From: Pseudomonas sp. B28(2017)
GTDB lineage: Bacteria; Pseudomonadota; Gammaproteobacteria; Pseudomonadales; Pseudomonadaceae
Reading direction: 5' to 3'
Assembly: GCF_002113025.1 (NCBI RefSeq)
Contig: NZ_NEJH01000005.1
Location: forward strand, 1-64,000
DNA length: 64,000 bases
Within the stretch, counting starts at the first letter, position 1, and each line of letters begins with the position of its first letter. This document shows, in pieces, positions 9,543 through 18,857 of this stretch. The notes under the pieces are model-generated. The model had not been told where the DNA came from. It ran no database searches and saw only the letters and a list, made by a program, of their open reading frames with translations. Position numbers and translations under genes: made by a program.

Positions 9543-11321
9543 ATGTCTGATTACAAAGCTCCCCTGCGCGACATGCGCTTCGTACTCAACGAGGTTTTCC
9601 AGGTGTCCCGTCTGTGGGCCAGTTTGCCTGGCCTGGCCGATGTGATCGATGAAGAAACCGCCGCCGCCATCCTCGAAGAGGCCGGCAAGATCAGCGGCGA
9701 AGTGATCGCGCCCTTGAACCGCGCCAGCGACGAACAGGGCTGCACCTGGAGCAATGGTTCGGTCACCGCCCCGGACGGTTTTGCCCAGGCGTATCAAGCC
9801 TTCGCCGAAGGCGGTTGGGTCGGGGTTGGCGGTGATCCGCAGTACGGCGGCATGGGCATGCCCAAGGCCATTTCCGCGCAGGTCGAAGAGATGGTCAACT
9901 CGGCCAGCCTGTCGTTCGGCCTGTACCCGATGCTGACCGCCGGCGCGTGCCTGTCGATCAAGGCCCACGCCAGTGAAGAGCTGAAAGCGACTTATCTGCC
10001 GAACATGTATGCCGGCACCTGGACCGGTTCGATGTGCCTGACCGAAGCCCACGCCGGCACCGACCTGGGCCTGATTCGCACCCGCGCCGAGCCACAGGCC
10101 GACGGCAGCTACAAGGTCAGTGGCAGCAAGATCTTCATCACCGGCGGCGACCACGACCTGACCGAGAACATCATCCATCTGGTACTGGCGCGACTGCCGG
10201 ATGCACCGGCGGGGCCAAAAGGCATCTCGCTGTTCCTGGTGCCCAAGGTGCTGGTCAACGCCGACGGTTCGCTGGGTGAAAACAATGCGCTGTCCTGCGG
10301 CTCCATCGAGCACAAGATGGGCATCAAGGCCTCCGCCACGTGCGTGATGAACTTCGATGGCGCCACGGGCTGGATCGTCGACGCACCGAACAAGGGCCTG
10401 GCGGCGATGTTCACCATGATGAACTACGAGCGACTGGGCGTCGGCATCCAGGGCCTGGCGCAGGGTGAGCGTTCGTACCAGAACGCCGTCGCCTACGCCC
10501 GTGACCGCCTGCAAAGCCGTGCGCCGACCGGTGCGCAATTCAAGGACAAGGCCGCCGACCCGATCATCGTGCATCCGGACGTACGCCGCATGCTGTTGAC
10601 CATGAAAGCCTTGAACGAAGGCGGTCGTGCGTTCTCCAGCTACGTGGCCCTGCAACTGGACATCGCCAAGTACAGCGAAGACGCCGCCACCCGTACCCGC
10701 GCTCAGGAACTGGTGTCGCTGCTGACACCCGTAGCGAAGGCCTTTCTCACCGACATGGGCCTGGAGACGACCGTTCACGGCCAGCAGATCTTTGGCGGCC
10801 ACGGCTACATCCGCGAATGGGGTCAGGAGCAACTGGTGCGCGACGTGCGCATCACCCAGATCTACGAGGGCACCAACGGCATCCAGTCCCTGGATCTGGT
10901 CGGGCGCAAGATCGTCGGCAGCGGCGGGGCGCTCTACAACCTGTTCGCCGACGAGATTCGTCACTTCACGGCGACCGCCAGTACGGATCTCGCCGAGTTC
11001 ACCAAACCGTTGAATGCCGCCGTGGATACCCTCGACGAGCTGACCGCGTGGCTGCTGGACCGGGCTCAAAACAACCCGAATGAAATCGGCGCGGCCTCGG
11101 TCGAGTACCTGCACGTGTTCGGCTACACCGCCTATGCCTACATGTGGGCGCGCATGGCCAAGGCCGTCCTGAGTTCGCACGTCGAGGATGATTTCCATAC
11201 CAGCAAACTGGCTACCGCGCGTTTCTACTTTGCCCGGTTGCTGCCGCGTATCCACTCGTTGAGCGCATCGGCCAAGGCCGGCAGCGACTGCCTCTATGAG
11301 TTGCAGGCCGATCAGTTCTGA
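9543..11321 (+). CDS. Acyl-CoA dehydrogenase (large, about 600-residue type)
   Basis: This FAD flavoprotein of 592 residues would oxidise an acyl-CoA at the alpha-beta position. It has the extended form with an extra N-terminal helix segment, an alpha-helical N domain, the FAD/substrate loop (MCLTEAHAGTDLG, about 163-175; KIFITGGDHDL) and a C-terminal domain with FGGHGYIREWGQEQ and IYEGTNGIQ. This is the subfamily that includes DmdC-like enzymes and AcdA homologues. It starts 6 bases after the MMPL gene and lies directly before an acyl-CoA ligase, so ligation and first oxidation are coupled genetically. The exact substrate is unknown. Confidence 0.9.
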   Translation: MSDYKAPLRDMRFVLNEVFQVSRLWASLPGLADVIDEETAAAILEEAGKISGEVIAPLNRASDEQGCTWSNGSVTAPDGFAQAYQAFAEGGWVGVGGDPQYGGMGMPKAISAQVEEMVNSASLSFGLYPMLTAGACLSIKAHASEELKATYLPNMYAGTWTGSMCLTEAHAGTDLGLIRTRAEPQADGSYKVSGSKIFITGGDHDLTENIIHLVLARLPDAPAGPKGISLFLVPKVLVNADGSLGENNALSCGSIEHKMGIKASATCVMNFDGATGWIVDAPNKGLAAMFTMMNYERLGVGIQGLAQGERSYQNAVAYARDRLQSRAPTGAQFKDKAADPIIVHPDVRRMLLTMKALNEGGRAFSSYVALQLDIAKYSEDAATRTRAQELVSLLTPVAKAFLTDMGLETTVHGQQIFGGHGYIREWGQEQLVRDVRITQIYEGTNGIQSLDLVGRKIVGSGGALYNLFADEIRHFTATASTDLAEFTKPLNAAVDTLDELTAWLLDRAQNNPNEIGAASVEYLHVFGYTAYAYMWARMAKAVLSSHVEDDFHTSKLATARFYFARLLPRIHSLSASAKAGSDCLYELQADQF

Positions 11322-11345
11322 TCCTAAGGACAAGGAACCTTAATC

Positions 11346-12989
11346 ATGATGGCGACAAAAATAATCCCGCCCGCCGACGGCGCCTATGCCTATCCCTTGC
11401 TGATCAAGCAATTGCTGCTGTCCGGCGTGCGCTACGAGCCGGGCCGGGAAATCGTCTACGCCGACAAGCTGCGCTACAGCTACCAGACACTCAACCAGCG
11501 CATCCGCCGCCTGGCCAATGCGCTGACCGCAGCCGGGGTCAAGGCCGGTGACACGGTGGCCCTGCTCGACTGGGACAGCCACCGTTACCTGGAATGCTTC
11601 TTCGCCGTGCCGATGATCGGCGCGGTGCTGCACACAGTGAACATTCGCCTGTCGCCGGAGCAGGTGCTGTTCACCATGAACCACGCCGAGGATGACCTGG
11701 TGCTGGTGCATGATGACTTCCTGCCGCTGGTCGAACAGATTCAGGACCGGCTCACCACCGTCAAGGGCTTCCTCCAGCTTACGGACGACACGGCGCCGAG
11801 CACCACGTTGCCGGTGCTGGGCGAATACGAGCACCTGCTGTCCCTGGCGCCGGACCAGTATGACTTCCCGGATTTCGACGAGAATTCGGTCGCCACGCTG
11901 TTCTACACCACCGGCACCACTGGCGATCCGAAAGGCGTGTACTTCAGCCATCGCCAACTGGTCCTGCACACCCTGAACGCCGTCGGCACCCTGGGCGCCT
12001 ATCAGGGCCAGCCGCTGCTGCGTTCCGACGATGTGTACATGCCCATTACGCCGATGTTCCACGTGCATGCGTGGGGCGTGCCTTATGTCGCGACCCTGAT
12101 GGGCATCAAGCAGGTGTATCCGGGCCGCTACGAGCCCAACAGCCTGGTGCGGCTCCATCGCGAAGAGAGGGTGACGTTCTCCCATTGCGTGCCGACCATC
12201 CTGCAGATGATCCTCAACTGTGAGGAAGGCAAGGCGACCCGTTTCGACGGCTGGAAAATGCTCCTCGGCGGCAGTGCGCTGACCCTCGGCATCGCCAGCG
12301 AAGCCAGCGCCAAAGGCATGGTGGTGCACGCCGGCTACGGCATGTCCGAAACCTGCCCGTTGCTGTGCCTGACTTATCTGCGTGACGAAGACCTGCAGCT
12401 ATCTGTCGATGCCCAACTGCCGATCCGCATCAAGACCGGCACGCCGGTGCCGATGGTCGACCTGAAGATCATCGACGCCGATGGCAATGACGTGGCCCAC
12501 GATGGCGAGTCCCTGGGGGAGATCGTGGTGCGCGCGCCGTGGCTGACCCAGGGCTATCTCAACGCCCCGGACAAAGGCGCGGAGCTGTGGCACAACGGCT
12601 GGCTGCACACCGGCGACATGGCCTCGATCGACAAGCTGGGCGGCGTGGAAATCAAGGACCGCATCAAGGACGTGATCAAGACCGGTGGCGAGTGGATCAG
12701 CTCCCTGGAACTGGAAAGCCTGATCAGCGAACACCCGGGCGTCATGTCCGTCGCGGTGGTGGGTATCGTCGATGAGCAATGGGGTGAACGGCCCATGGCC
12801 ATGGTTGTCAGCGAGCCGGGCCAATACCTGGATCGCAAGATCCTGGAGACGCATCTGCAAGCCTTTGTCGACGGCGGCCGCATCAACAAATGGGCGATCC
12901 CCAAGCAGTTCAAGTTCGTCGCCGAAATCCCCAAGACCAGCGTCGGCAAGATCAACAAGAAGCTGATTCGCGAAAGCGAAGCCAACTGA
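11346..12989 (+). CDS. AMP-forming fatty-acyl-CoA ligase (AlkK-like)
   Basis: A 547-residue adenylating enzyme that would activate a carboxylic acid to its CoA thioester. Visible motifs are the P-loop-like TLFYTTGTTGDPKG (about 186-199), YGMSETCP, GWLHTGDMA and the C-terminal lysine region KTSVGKINKK. The pattern fits the medium-chain AlkK type rather than FadD. It is the last gene of the operon and would supply the acyl-CoA for the dehydrogenase just upstream. It converges on a small minus-strand gene with a gap of only 3 bases. Confidence 0.9.
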   Translation: MMATKIIPPADGAYAYPLLIKQLLLSGVRYEPGREIVYADKLRYSYQTLNQRIRRLANALTAAGVKAGDTVALLDWDSHRYLECFFAVPMIGAVLHTVNIRLSPEQVLFTMNHAEDDLVLVHDDFLPLVEQIQDRLTTVKGFLQLTDDTAPSTTLPVLGEYEHLLSLAPDQYDFPDFDENSVATLFYTTGTTGDPKGVYFSHRQLVLHTLNAVGTLGAYQGQPLLRSDDVYMPITPMFHVHAWGVPYVATLMGIKQVYPGRYEPNSLVRLHREERVTFSHCVPTILQMILNCEEGKATRFDGWKMLLGGSALTLGIASEASAKGMVVHAGYGMSETCPLLCLTYLRDEDLQLSVDAQLPIRIKTGTPVPMVDLKIIDADGNDVAHDGESLGEIVVRAPWLTQGYLNAPDKGAELWHNGWLHTGDMASIDKLGGVEIKDRIKDVIKTGGEWISSLELESLISEHPGVMSVAVVGIVDEQWGERPMAMVVSEPGQYLDRKILETHLQAFVDGGRINKWAIPKQFKFVAEIPKTSVGKINKKLIRESEAN

Positions 12990-12992
12990 CCG

Positions 12993-13181
12993 CTACATCC
13001 TAGGCCGTGGCATCGTCGAGGGCATGCGTTGTTGTGGCGGGATAAACCTGCCATTGCCCTCGGCGGCCGGCGCTTTCTGGATAGTATGGGTGGTGTCATC
13101 TTTGGCATAGTCGTGGCAAGACGAACCGCCGAGCGCTATGACGAGGGCGATCAGGACAGGCGGGGTCAAGTGCTTGAACAC
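12993..13181 (-). CDS. Small putative lipoprotein, unknown function
   Basis: A 62-residue protein with a short positive N-terminus, a hydrophobic core (PPVLIALVIALGG) and a lipobox-like SSC at residues 20-22, followed by a polar Pro-rich tail. This suggests a small lipoprotein. The GTG start has a good GGAGAAGG ribosome site 4 bases upstream, which is the best evidence that it is real. It shares a 164-base divergent region with the ion-channel gene. I do not recognise the family. Confidence 0.55.
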   Translation of the reverse strand: MFKHLTPPVLIALVIALGGSSCHDYAKDDTTHTIQKAPAAEGNGRFIPPQQRMPSTMPRPRM

Positions 13182-13345
13182 GGACCTTCTCCACTAGCGT
13201 GACGGCTACCTGTCAGCTTAGTCCTGCGTTCTCCACAGATATCGCCCCGTTGGTCGCGGTTTTCAGCGCTTGTGCCAAGCTGAACGGGGTATTGAATCGC
13301 CGTGCATCCCATTGCCGGTCAGGCAAACCCCAGGAAGCCCACGAC

Positions 13346-13687
13346 ATGAACTTCACCCGTGCAGCAAACGTCCGCAAAGAGTTCTACAAAGCGGTCTGGT
13401 TCTATTTCAAAGTGGTGTGGCCGATCTTCTCGATACTGCTGTTAGTGATCGTAGTGTTCGGCCTGATCATCGCCCATCTGGAAGGGTGGAGCCCCGATGA
13501 CGGTGTGTACTTCGCCTTCGTCACGGGCCTGACCATCGGCTACGGCGAACTGGTGCCCAAACTCGGCGTCTCACGAGTGCTGGCAGTGCTGCTGGGTTTC
13601 AACGGCGTACTGCTGACCGCGACATTCGCGGCGATCAGTGTCCGGGCCATTGAAGTGACGGTGACGGCGTCACGCAAAGACGTGTAG
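13346..13687 (+). CDS. Two-helix potassium channel (ion_trans_2 type)
   Basis: A 113-residue membrane protein with the minimal KcsA-like plan: TM1 (about 23-48), a pore helix and the selectivity filter TIGYGE (about 67-72), then TM2 (about 78-103). No regulatory RCK domain follows. It should form a tetrameric K+ channel in the inner membrane. The ATG at 13346 was chosen over an in-frame ATG at 13199 because the upstream 49 residues do not look coding or conserved. Its stop codon lies inside a perfect REP palindrome. Confidence 0.8.
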   Translation: MNFTRAANVRKEFYKAVWFYFKVVWPIFSILLLVIVVFGLIIAHLEGWSPDDGVYFAFVTGLTIGYGELVPKLGVSRVLAVLLGFNGVLLTATFAAISVRAIEVTVTASRKDV

Positions 13688-13710
13688 GAGCGAGCCTGCT
13701 CGCTCCTACA
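13683..13710. repeat. REP palindrome overlapping the channel gene stop
   Basis: TGTAGGAGCGAGC and GCTCGCTCCTACA form perfect 13-base arms with CT between. The TAG of the channel gene is part of the left arm. GTTTTT follows directly, so the transcript could end here as at a factor-independent terminator. Confidence 0.85.
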
Positions 13711-13730
13711 GTTTTTCTGCTGGCTAAAAC

Positions 13731-13952
13731 CTATGCCTCCCAGCCCGCCCCGCTCACCGCCGCCTGTGCCAAGGGGTGCAAGTCCGCACCCTGGTGCTCT
13801 GTCTGCCAGGCCAGCAATTCCTTGCGCATCCCGGGCGTCCAGTACATTTGCAGGTGATTGCGCACCCCGAGCACGGCCTGTTGCTGGTCTGGTTCGCTGG
13901 TAAAGTACTGGGCGATCTGGTTGGCCATCTTGATCAGGTTGGCAGTGCTCAT
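13731..13952 (-). CDS. fdsD: NAD-dependent formate dehydrogenase delta subunit
   Basis: A 73-residue protein matching the small FdsD/delta subunit of soluble molybdenum formate dehydrogenase (start MSTANLIKMANQIAQYF, with a later MYWTPGMR). It is the last gene of the operon and its ATG overlaps the fdsA stop (ATGA), so the two are translationally coupled. In the Cupriavidus and Rhodobacter operons an fdsC (FdhD-type sulfurtransferase) gene lies between fdsA and fdsD. Here it is missing. Confidence 0.85.
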   Translation of the reverse strand: MSTANLIKMANQIAQYFTSEPDQQQAVLGVRNHLQMYWTPGMRKELLAWQTEHQGADLHPLAQAAVSGAGWEA

Positions 13953-16825
13953 CGGCGTACCTCCGCTTTAGCGCCACGGGCGCGATCCTTGAGCAGGCGG
14001 TGCTGCTCGTCGCTGAACTCCTGGAAGCGCTTTTGCCACTCCGAAGGGTGGTAGACGCGGCTGACTTCCACGGCCGTGACCTTGTACTCCGGACAGTTGG
14101 TGGCCCAGTCGGAGTTGTCGGTGGTGATCACGTTGGCGCCCGACTCGGGGAAGTGGAAGGTGGTGTACACCACGCCCGGGGCGACCCGTTCGGTAATCCG
14201 CGCACGCAGTACGGTCTGCCCGGCGCGGCTGCCGATGCCGACCCAGTCACCTTCGTTGATGCCACGGCTCTCGGCGTCGGTCGGGTGGATTTCCAGCCGG
14301 TCTTCATCGTGCCAGGCGACGTTGTCGGTACGCCGGGTCTGGGCGCCGACGTTGTACTGGCTGAGGATGCGCCCGGTGGTCAGCAACAGCGGATAGCGAC
14401 TGTTGACCTTCTCCTCGGTGGGCACGTAGCCGGTGAGCATGAAGCGCCCCTTGCCGCGCACGAATTCCTCGATGTGCATGGTCGGCGTGCCGTCCGGTGC
14501 TGCGGCGTTGCACGGCCATTGCAGGCTGCCGTGGCTATCCAGCGCGGCGTAGCTGACGTTGGTGAAGGTCGGCGTCAGGCTGGCGATTTCATCCATGATT
14601 TGCGATGGATGCTTGTAGTTCATCGGGTAGCCCAGGGCATTGGCCAGGGCCACCGTGCCTTCCCAGTCGGCCTTGCCGCCCAGCGGCTCCATGACCTTGC
14701 GCACCCGCGAGATGCGCCGCTCGGCGTTGGTGAAGGTACCGTCCTTTTCCAGGAACGAAGCGCCCGGCAGGAACACGTGGGCGAACTTGGCGGTTTCGTT
14801 GAGGAAAATGTCCTGCACCACCACGCACTCCATGGCTGACAGCGCCGCGGTGACGTGCTGGGTGTTCGGGTCGCTCTGGGCGATGTCTTCGCCTTGGCAG
14901 TACAGGCCCTTGAAGCTGCCGGCCAGCGCAGACTCGAACATGTTGGGAATGCGCAGGCCCGGGTCGGGTTGCAGGGTGACGTTCCACGCCTGTTCGAATT
15001 GCGTGCGGATGACATCGTTGGAGATGTGCCGGTAGCCAGGCAACTCGTGGGGGAAGGAGCCCATGTCGCAGGAGCCCTGAACGTTGTTCTGCCCCCGCAG
15101 CGGGTTCACGCCCACGCCTTCGCGGCCGATGTTGCCGGTGGCCATGGCCAGGTTGGCGATGCCCATGACTGAAGTGCTGCCCTGGCTGTGTTCGGTGACG
15201 CCCAGGCCATAGTAGATCGCCGCATTGCCACCGGTGGCGTACAGGCGAGCGGCGGCACGGATGTCGGCAGCTGCTACACCGCAGATCGGGCCAATCGCTT
15301 CCGGCGAGTTTTCCGCACGGCTGACGAACTCGCTCCAGCGGGCGAAATCGCCGGCCTCACAACGGGCGTCGATAAAGGCCTGGTTTTGCAGGCCTTCAGT
15401 GATGATCACATGGGCCAAGGCATTGAGCATGGCGACGTTGGTGCCGGGGCGCAGGGCCAGGTGCAGTTCGGCGCGGGCGTGCACCGTGTCCACCAGATCG
15501 ATGCGACGTGGGTCGATGACGATCAGCCGCGCGCCTTCACGCAGGCGGCGCTTGAGTTGCGAGGCGAACACCGGGTGGGCGTCGCTGGGGTTGGCGCCCA
15601 TCACCAGGATCACGTCGGCCTGCATCACCGAGTCGAAACTCTGGGTGCCGGCGGACTCGCCCAGGGTTTGCTTGAGGCCATAACCGGTCGGCGAGTGGCA
15701 GACCCGCGCACAGGTGTCGACGTTGTTGTTGCCGAACGCGGCGCGCACCAGTTTCTGCACCAGATAGGTTTCTTCGTTGGTGCAGCGGCTGGAGGTGATG
15801 CCACCGATGGAGTCGCGGCCATATTTTTGCTGCAGCCGGCGGAATTCGCTGGCGGCGTAGGTTACCGCTTCATCCCAGCTGACTTCCTGCCAAGGGTCGC
15901 TGATGTGTTTGCGGATCATCGGTTTGGTGATGCGATCCGGGTGGGTGGCGTAGCCCCAGGCAAAGCGCCCCTTGACGCAGGAGTGGCCGTGGTTGGCCTG
16001 GCCGTTCTTGTCGGGAACCATGCGCACCAGTTGGTCGCCTTTCATCTCGGCGCGGAACGAACAGCCCACGCCGCAATAGGCGCAGGTGGTGATCACGCTG
16101 CGTTCGGGCTGACCCATTTCGACCACGTTTTTTTCCATCAGGGTCGCGGTGGGGCAGGCCTGCACACAGGCACCGCAGGACACGCATTCCGAGTCGAGGA
16201 AGTTCTCGCCACCGGCAGCGGCCACGCGGGATTCGAAACCGCGCCCGGTAATGGTCAGGGCAAAGGTGCCCTGGGTTTCTTCGCAGGCACGCACGCAGCG
16301 GTTGCAGACGATGCACTTGCTCGGGTCGTAGTCGAAATAAGGGTTGGAGGTGTCTTTTACGTCCTCCAGATGGTTCTCGCCTTCATAGCCGTAGCGCACT
16401 TCCCGCAGGCCAACCTGGCCAGCCACGGTTTGCAGCTCGCAGTTGCCGTTGGCCGAGCAGGTCAGGCAGTCCAGCGGGTGATCGGAGATGTACAGCTCCA
16501 TGACATTGCGCCGCAGGGTCGCGAGCTTCGGCGTCTGGGTGTGCACGGTCATGCCTTCAGTGACAGGCGTAGTGCAGGACGCGGGGTAGCCGCGCATGCC
16601 GTCGATTTCCACCAGGCACATGCGGCAGGAGCCAAAGGCTTCCAGGCTGTCGGTGGCACAGAGTTTCGGAATGGTGGTGCCCAGCAGCGCGGCGGCGCGC
16701 ATCACCGAGGTGCCTTCGGGCACGCTGATGCTGCGGCCGTCGATGTTCAGGGTGACTTGCACCTGGCTGTCGCGGGCCGGGGTGCCCAGATCGATATCGG
16801 TTTTCGGGTCGAAGAGAGTGATCAT
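13949..16825 (-). CDS. fdsA: NAD-dependent formate dehydrogenase alpha (catalytic, Mo-bis-MGD) subunit
   Basis: The catalytic subunit, about 958 residues, oxidises formate to CO2. The N-terminus has a [2Fe-2S] ferredoxin-like domain (CATDSLEAFGSCRMC). Next come the His-rich NuoG-type cluster region (CLTCSANGNC) and two [4Fe-4S] motifs (CIVCNRCVRAC, CVSCGACVQAC). A further cluster motif, CAYCGVGC, is followed by the molybdopterin domains. The metal ligand is cysteine (CARVCHSPTG), not selenocysteine. The ATG at 16825 was chosen because it overlaps the fdsB stop; an upstream in-frame start at 16945 lies inside fdsB. Confidence 0.93.
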   Translation of the reverse strand: MITLFDPKTDIDLGTPARDSQVQVTLNIDGRSISVPEGTSVMRAAALLGTTIPKLCATDSLEAFGSCRMCLVEIDGMRGYPASCTTPVTEGMTVHTQTPKLATLRRNVMELYISDHPLDCLTCSANGNCELQTVAGQVGLREVRYGYEGENHLEDVKDTSNPYFDYDPSKCIVCNRCVRACEETQGTFALTITGRGFESRVAAAGGENFLDSECVSCGACVQACPTATLMEKNVVEMGQPERSVITTCAYCGVGCSFRAEMKGDQLVRMVPDKNGQANHGHSCVKGRFAWGYATHPDRITKPMIRKHISDPWQEVSWDEAVTYAASEFRRLQQKYGRDSIGGITSSRCTNEETYLVQKLVRAAFGNNNVDTCARVCHSPTGYGLKQTLGESAGTQSFDSVMQADVILVMGANPSDAHPVFASQLKRRLREGARLIVIDPRRIDLVDTVHARAELHLALRPGTNVAMLNALAHVIITEGLQNQAFIDARCEAGDFARWSEFVSRAENSPEAIGPICGVAAADIRAAARLYATGGNAAIYYGLGVTEHSQGSTSVMGIANLAMATGNIGREGVGVNPLRGQNNVQGSCDMGSFPHELPGYRHISNDVIRTQFEQAWNVTLQPDPGLRIPNMFESALAGSFKGLYCQGEDIAQSDPNTQHVTAALSAMECVVVQDIFLNETAKFAHVFLPGASFLEKDGTFTNAERRISRVRKVMEPLGGKADWEGTVALANALGYPMNYKHPSQIMDEIASLTPTFTNVSYAALDSHGSLQWPCNAAAPDGTPTMHIEEFVRGKGRFMLTGYVPTEEKVNSRYPLLLTTGRILSQYNVGAQTRRTDNVAWHDEDRLEIHPTDAESRGINEGDWVGIGSRAGQTVLRARITERVAPGVVYTTFHFPESGANVITTDNSDWATNCPEYKVTAVEVSRVYHPSEWQKRFQEFSDEQHRLLKDRARGAKAEVRR

Positions 16826-18381
16826 TGCTCGGCCTCCGAGGCTTGCAGACCGAAGTCGGCGGGGAAGTACTTGAGGGCGCTGGCGACCGGGAAAGAGACC
16901 ATGCCGCCCAGCGCACACAGCGAACCGTATTGCAGGGTGTCGCACAGGTCCTTGAGGATGATCACCTGCTCATCGCGACCATTCTGGTCGGGCGCGGCCA
17001 GCAGGCGGTCGATCACCTCCACGCCCCGGGTCGAGCCGATGCGGCAGGGGGTGCATTTGCCACAGGATTCCTCGGCGCAGAACTGCATCGCGAAACGCGC
17101 CATGTGGGCCATGTCCAGGCTGTCGTCAGCCACCACCACGCCACCGTGACCGAGCATCGCGCCGATGGCGGCGAAGGCTTCGTAATCCAGCGGCGTGTCG
17201 AATTGCGACGGCGGCACCCAGGCGCCAAGCGGGCCGCCAACCTGTGCGGCCTTCAGCGGCCGACCACTGGCGGTACCGCCGCCGTAGTCTTCCACCAGCT
17301 CCCGCAGGGTCAGGCCAAAGGCCCGTTCCACCAGACCGCCGTGACGAATGTTGCCCGCCAACTGGAAGGGCATGGTGCCCAGCGAGCGGCCCATGCCGTA
17401 ATCGCGATAGAACTGCGCGCCCTTGGCCAGAATCAGCGGCACCGAGGCCAAAGTCAGCACGTTGTGCACCAGGGTCGGTTGGCCGAACAGCCCCTGCAAG
17501 GCGGGGATCGGCGGCTTGGCGCGGACAATCCCGCGCTTGCCTTCCAGCGAATCCAGTAGCGCTGTTTCCTCGCCGCAGATGTACGCGCCGGCACCGACGC
17601 GCACTTCCATGTCGAAGGCCTGACCGCTGCCGCCGACATTGGCGCCGAGGTAACCGGCATCACGGGCAATGCTCAACGCCTGACGCAGGGTGGCCACGGC
17701 ATCCGGATATTCCGAGCGCACATAGATGTAGCCGTAACTGGCGCCGCAGCAGAGGCCGGCGATGGCCATGCCTTCGATCAACAGGAAGGGGTCGCCTTCC
17801 ATCAACATACGGTCGGCGAAGGTGCCGGAGTCGCCCTCGTCGGCGTTGCACACAATGTACTTCTGCGCAGCCTGGGTGCCGCGCACCGTGCGCCATTTGA
17901 TCCCGGCCGGGAAAGCCGCGCCGCCACGGCCACGCAGGCCTGAATCGAACACTTCCGTCGCGGTCTGCTCACCGCCCACCGCGATGGCGCGGGTCAAGCC
18001 CTCGAAACCGCCATGGGCCCGGTAATCCTCCAGCGACAGCGGCCGGGTAATGCCGGCTCGGGCAAACAGCAGGCGTTGTTGAGTCTTGAGATAAGGCAGC
18101 TCTTCCACCAGACCCAAGGCCAGTGGATGGCTGGACGGCTCGCCTTGCAACGCATCGAGCACGGACGGCACATCGGCAGCGGTCAGCGGGCCGAAGCCGA
18201 TCCGGCCTTGCGGGCTGTCCACTTCCAGCAGCGGTTCCAGCCAGTACAGGCCGCGCGAACTGGTGCGCTGTAGCTCCAGCGGCAAATTAAGTGCCTTGGC
18301 CTGATTGATCAGGGCCACGGATACCTCATCGGCACCCACGGCACGGGCAATAGAATCACAGGGCAGATAGAGCGTCGGCAT
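16822..18381 (-). CDS. fdsB: NAD-dependent formate dehydrogenase beta (NADH/FMN) subunit
   Basis: A NuoF-like subunit of about 519 residues that passes electrons from the Fe-S chain to NAD+ through FMN. An N-terminal thioredoxin-like segment is followed by the NAD site GRGGAAFPAGIKW, the FMN loop GAGAYICGEETALLDSLEG and the [4Fe-4S] motif ESCGKCTPCRIGS near the C-terminus. The start at 18381 overlaps the fdsG stop as ATGA, and its own stop overlaps fdsA. An in-frame ATG 18 bases upstream exists but spoils this coupling. Confidence 0.92.
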   Translation of the reverse strand: MPTLYLPCDSIARAVGADEVSVALINQAKALNLPLELQRTSSRGLYWLEPLLEVDSPQGRIGFGPLTAADVPSVLDALQGEPSSHPLALGLVEELPYLKTQQRLLFARAGITRPLSLEDYRAHGGFEGLTRAIAVGGEQTATEVFDSGLRGRGGAAFPAGIKWRTVRGTQAAQKYIVCNADEGDSGTFADRMLMEGDPFLLIEGMAIAGLCCGASYGYIYVRSEYPDAVATLRQALSIARDAGYLGANVGGSGQAFDMEVRVGAGAYICGEETALLDSLEGKRGIVRAKPPIPALQGLFGQPTLVHNVLTLASVPLILAKGAQFYRDYGMGRSLGTMPFQLAGNIRHGGLVERAFGLTLRELVEDYGGGTASGRPLKAAQVGGPLGAWVPPSQFDTPLDYEAFAAIGAMLGHGGVVVADDSLDMAHMARFAMQFCAEESCGKCTPCRIGSTRGVEVIDRLLAAPDQNGRDEQVIILKDLCDTLQYGSLCALGGMVSFPVASALKYFPADFGLQASEAEQ

Positions 18382-18857
18382 CACGCGTCCTCCCGGCAAG
18401 CGTCGAGCAGTGCATCCAGACGCTCGGCACTGAGCCGCGCATGCACCCGGCCATCCAGCTCAAGCGCAGGCGAACAGGCGCAGGCGCCAAGGCAATACAC
18501 CGGACGCAAACTGATGCTGCCGTCGGCACTGCTGCCGTGATCGTCCAGTTGCAGACGCTCGCGCAACTGCGCGGCCAACTGCTCGGCGCCACGGCTCTTG
18601 CACGACTCGGCGCGGCACAGCCGCAGGATATGCCTGGCCGGCGGGGCGGTACGGAAGTCATGGTAAAAACTGATCACCCCGCGAACCTCGGCCTGACTCA
18701 GATTGAGGGCATGAGCAATCTCGGGGACGGCGACATCGGGGACGTAACCGATGCGCTCCTGAATATCATGAAGAATGGGCAACAGCGCACCCGCAGAGCC
18801 CTTGTGGCGCTCCAGCAGGCTGTTGACCACAGGCAGGTGCAACTCAACATCAGGCAT
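18381..18857 (-). CDS. fdsG: NAD-dependent formate dehydrogenase gamma (NuoE-like) subunit
   Basis: First gene of the operon, 158 residues. It is NuoE-like with a thioredoxin-fold [2Fe-2S] domain whose cysteines are visible in RLCRAESCKSRG and VYCLGACACSP. With FdsB it forms the diaphorase module. No dedicated regulator gene (such as the LysR-type FdsR of Cupriavidus) lies upstream. Instead there are about 510 bases without a clear gene. Confidence 0.92.
   Translation of the reverse strand: MPDVELHLPVVNSLLERHKGSAGALLPILHDIQERIGYVPDVAVPEIAHALNLSQAEVRGVISFYHDFRTAPPARHILRLCRAESCKSRGAEQLAAQLRERLQLDDHGSSADGSISLRPVYCLGACACSPALELDGRVHARLSAERLDALLDACREDA

Noticed and set aside
8805..11333. 842-codon minus-strand ORF opposite the MMPL and acyl-CoA dehydrogenase genes
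   Set aside because: It spans two well-supported + strand genes and its product (rich in His, Gln, Gly, Arg) is typical of antisense frames in GC-rich DNA.
15188..17149. 653-codon + strand ORF opposite fdsA and fdsB
   Set aside because: Shadow of the fds genes; no ribosome site or recognisable domain.
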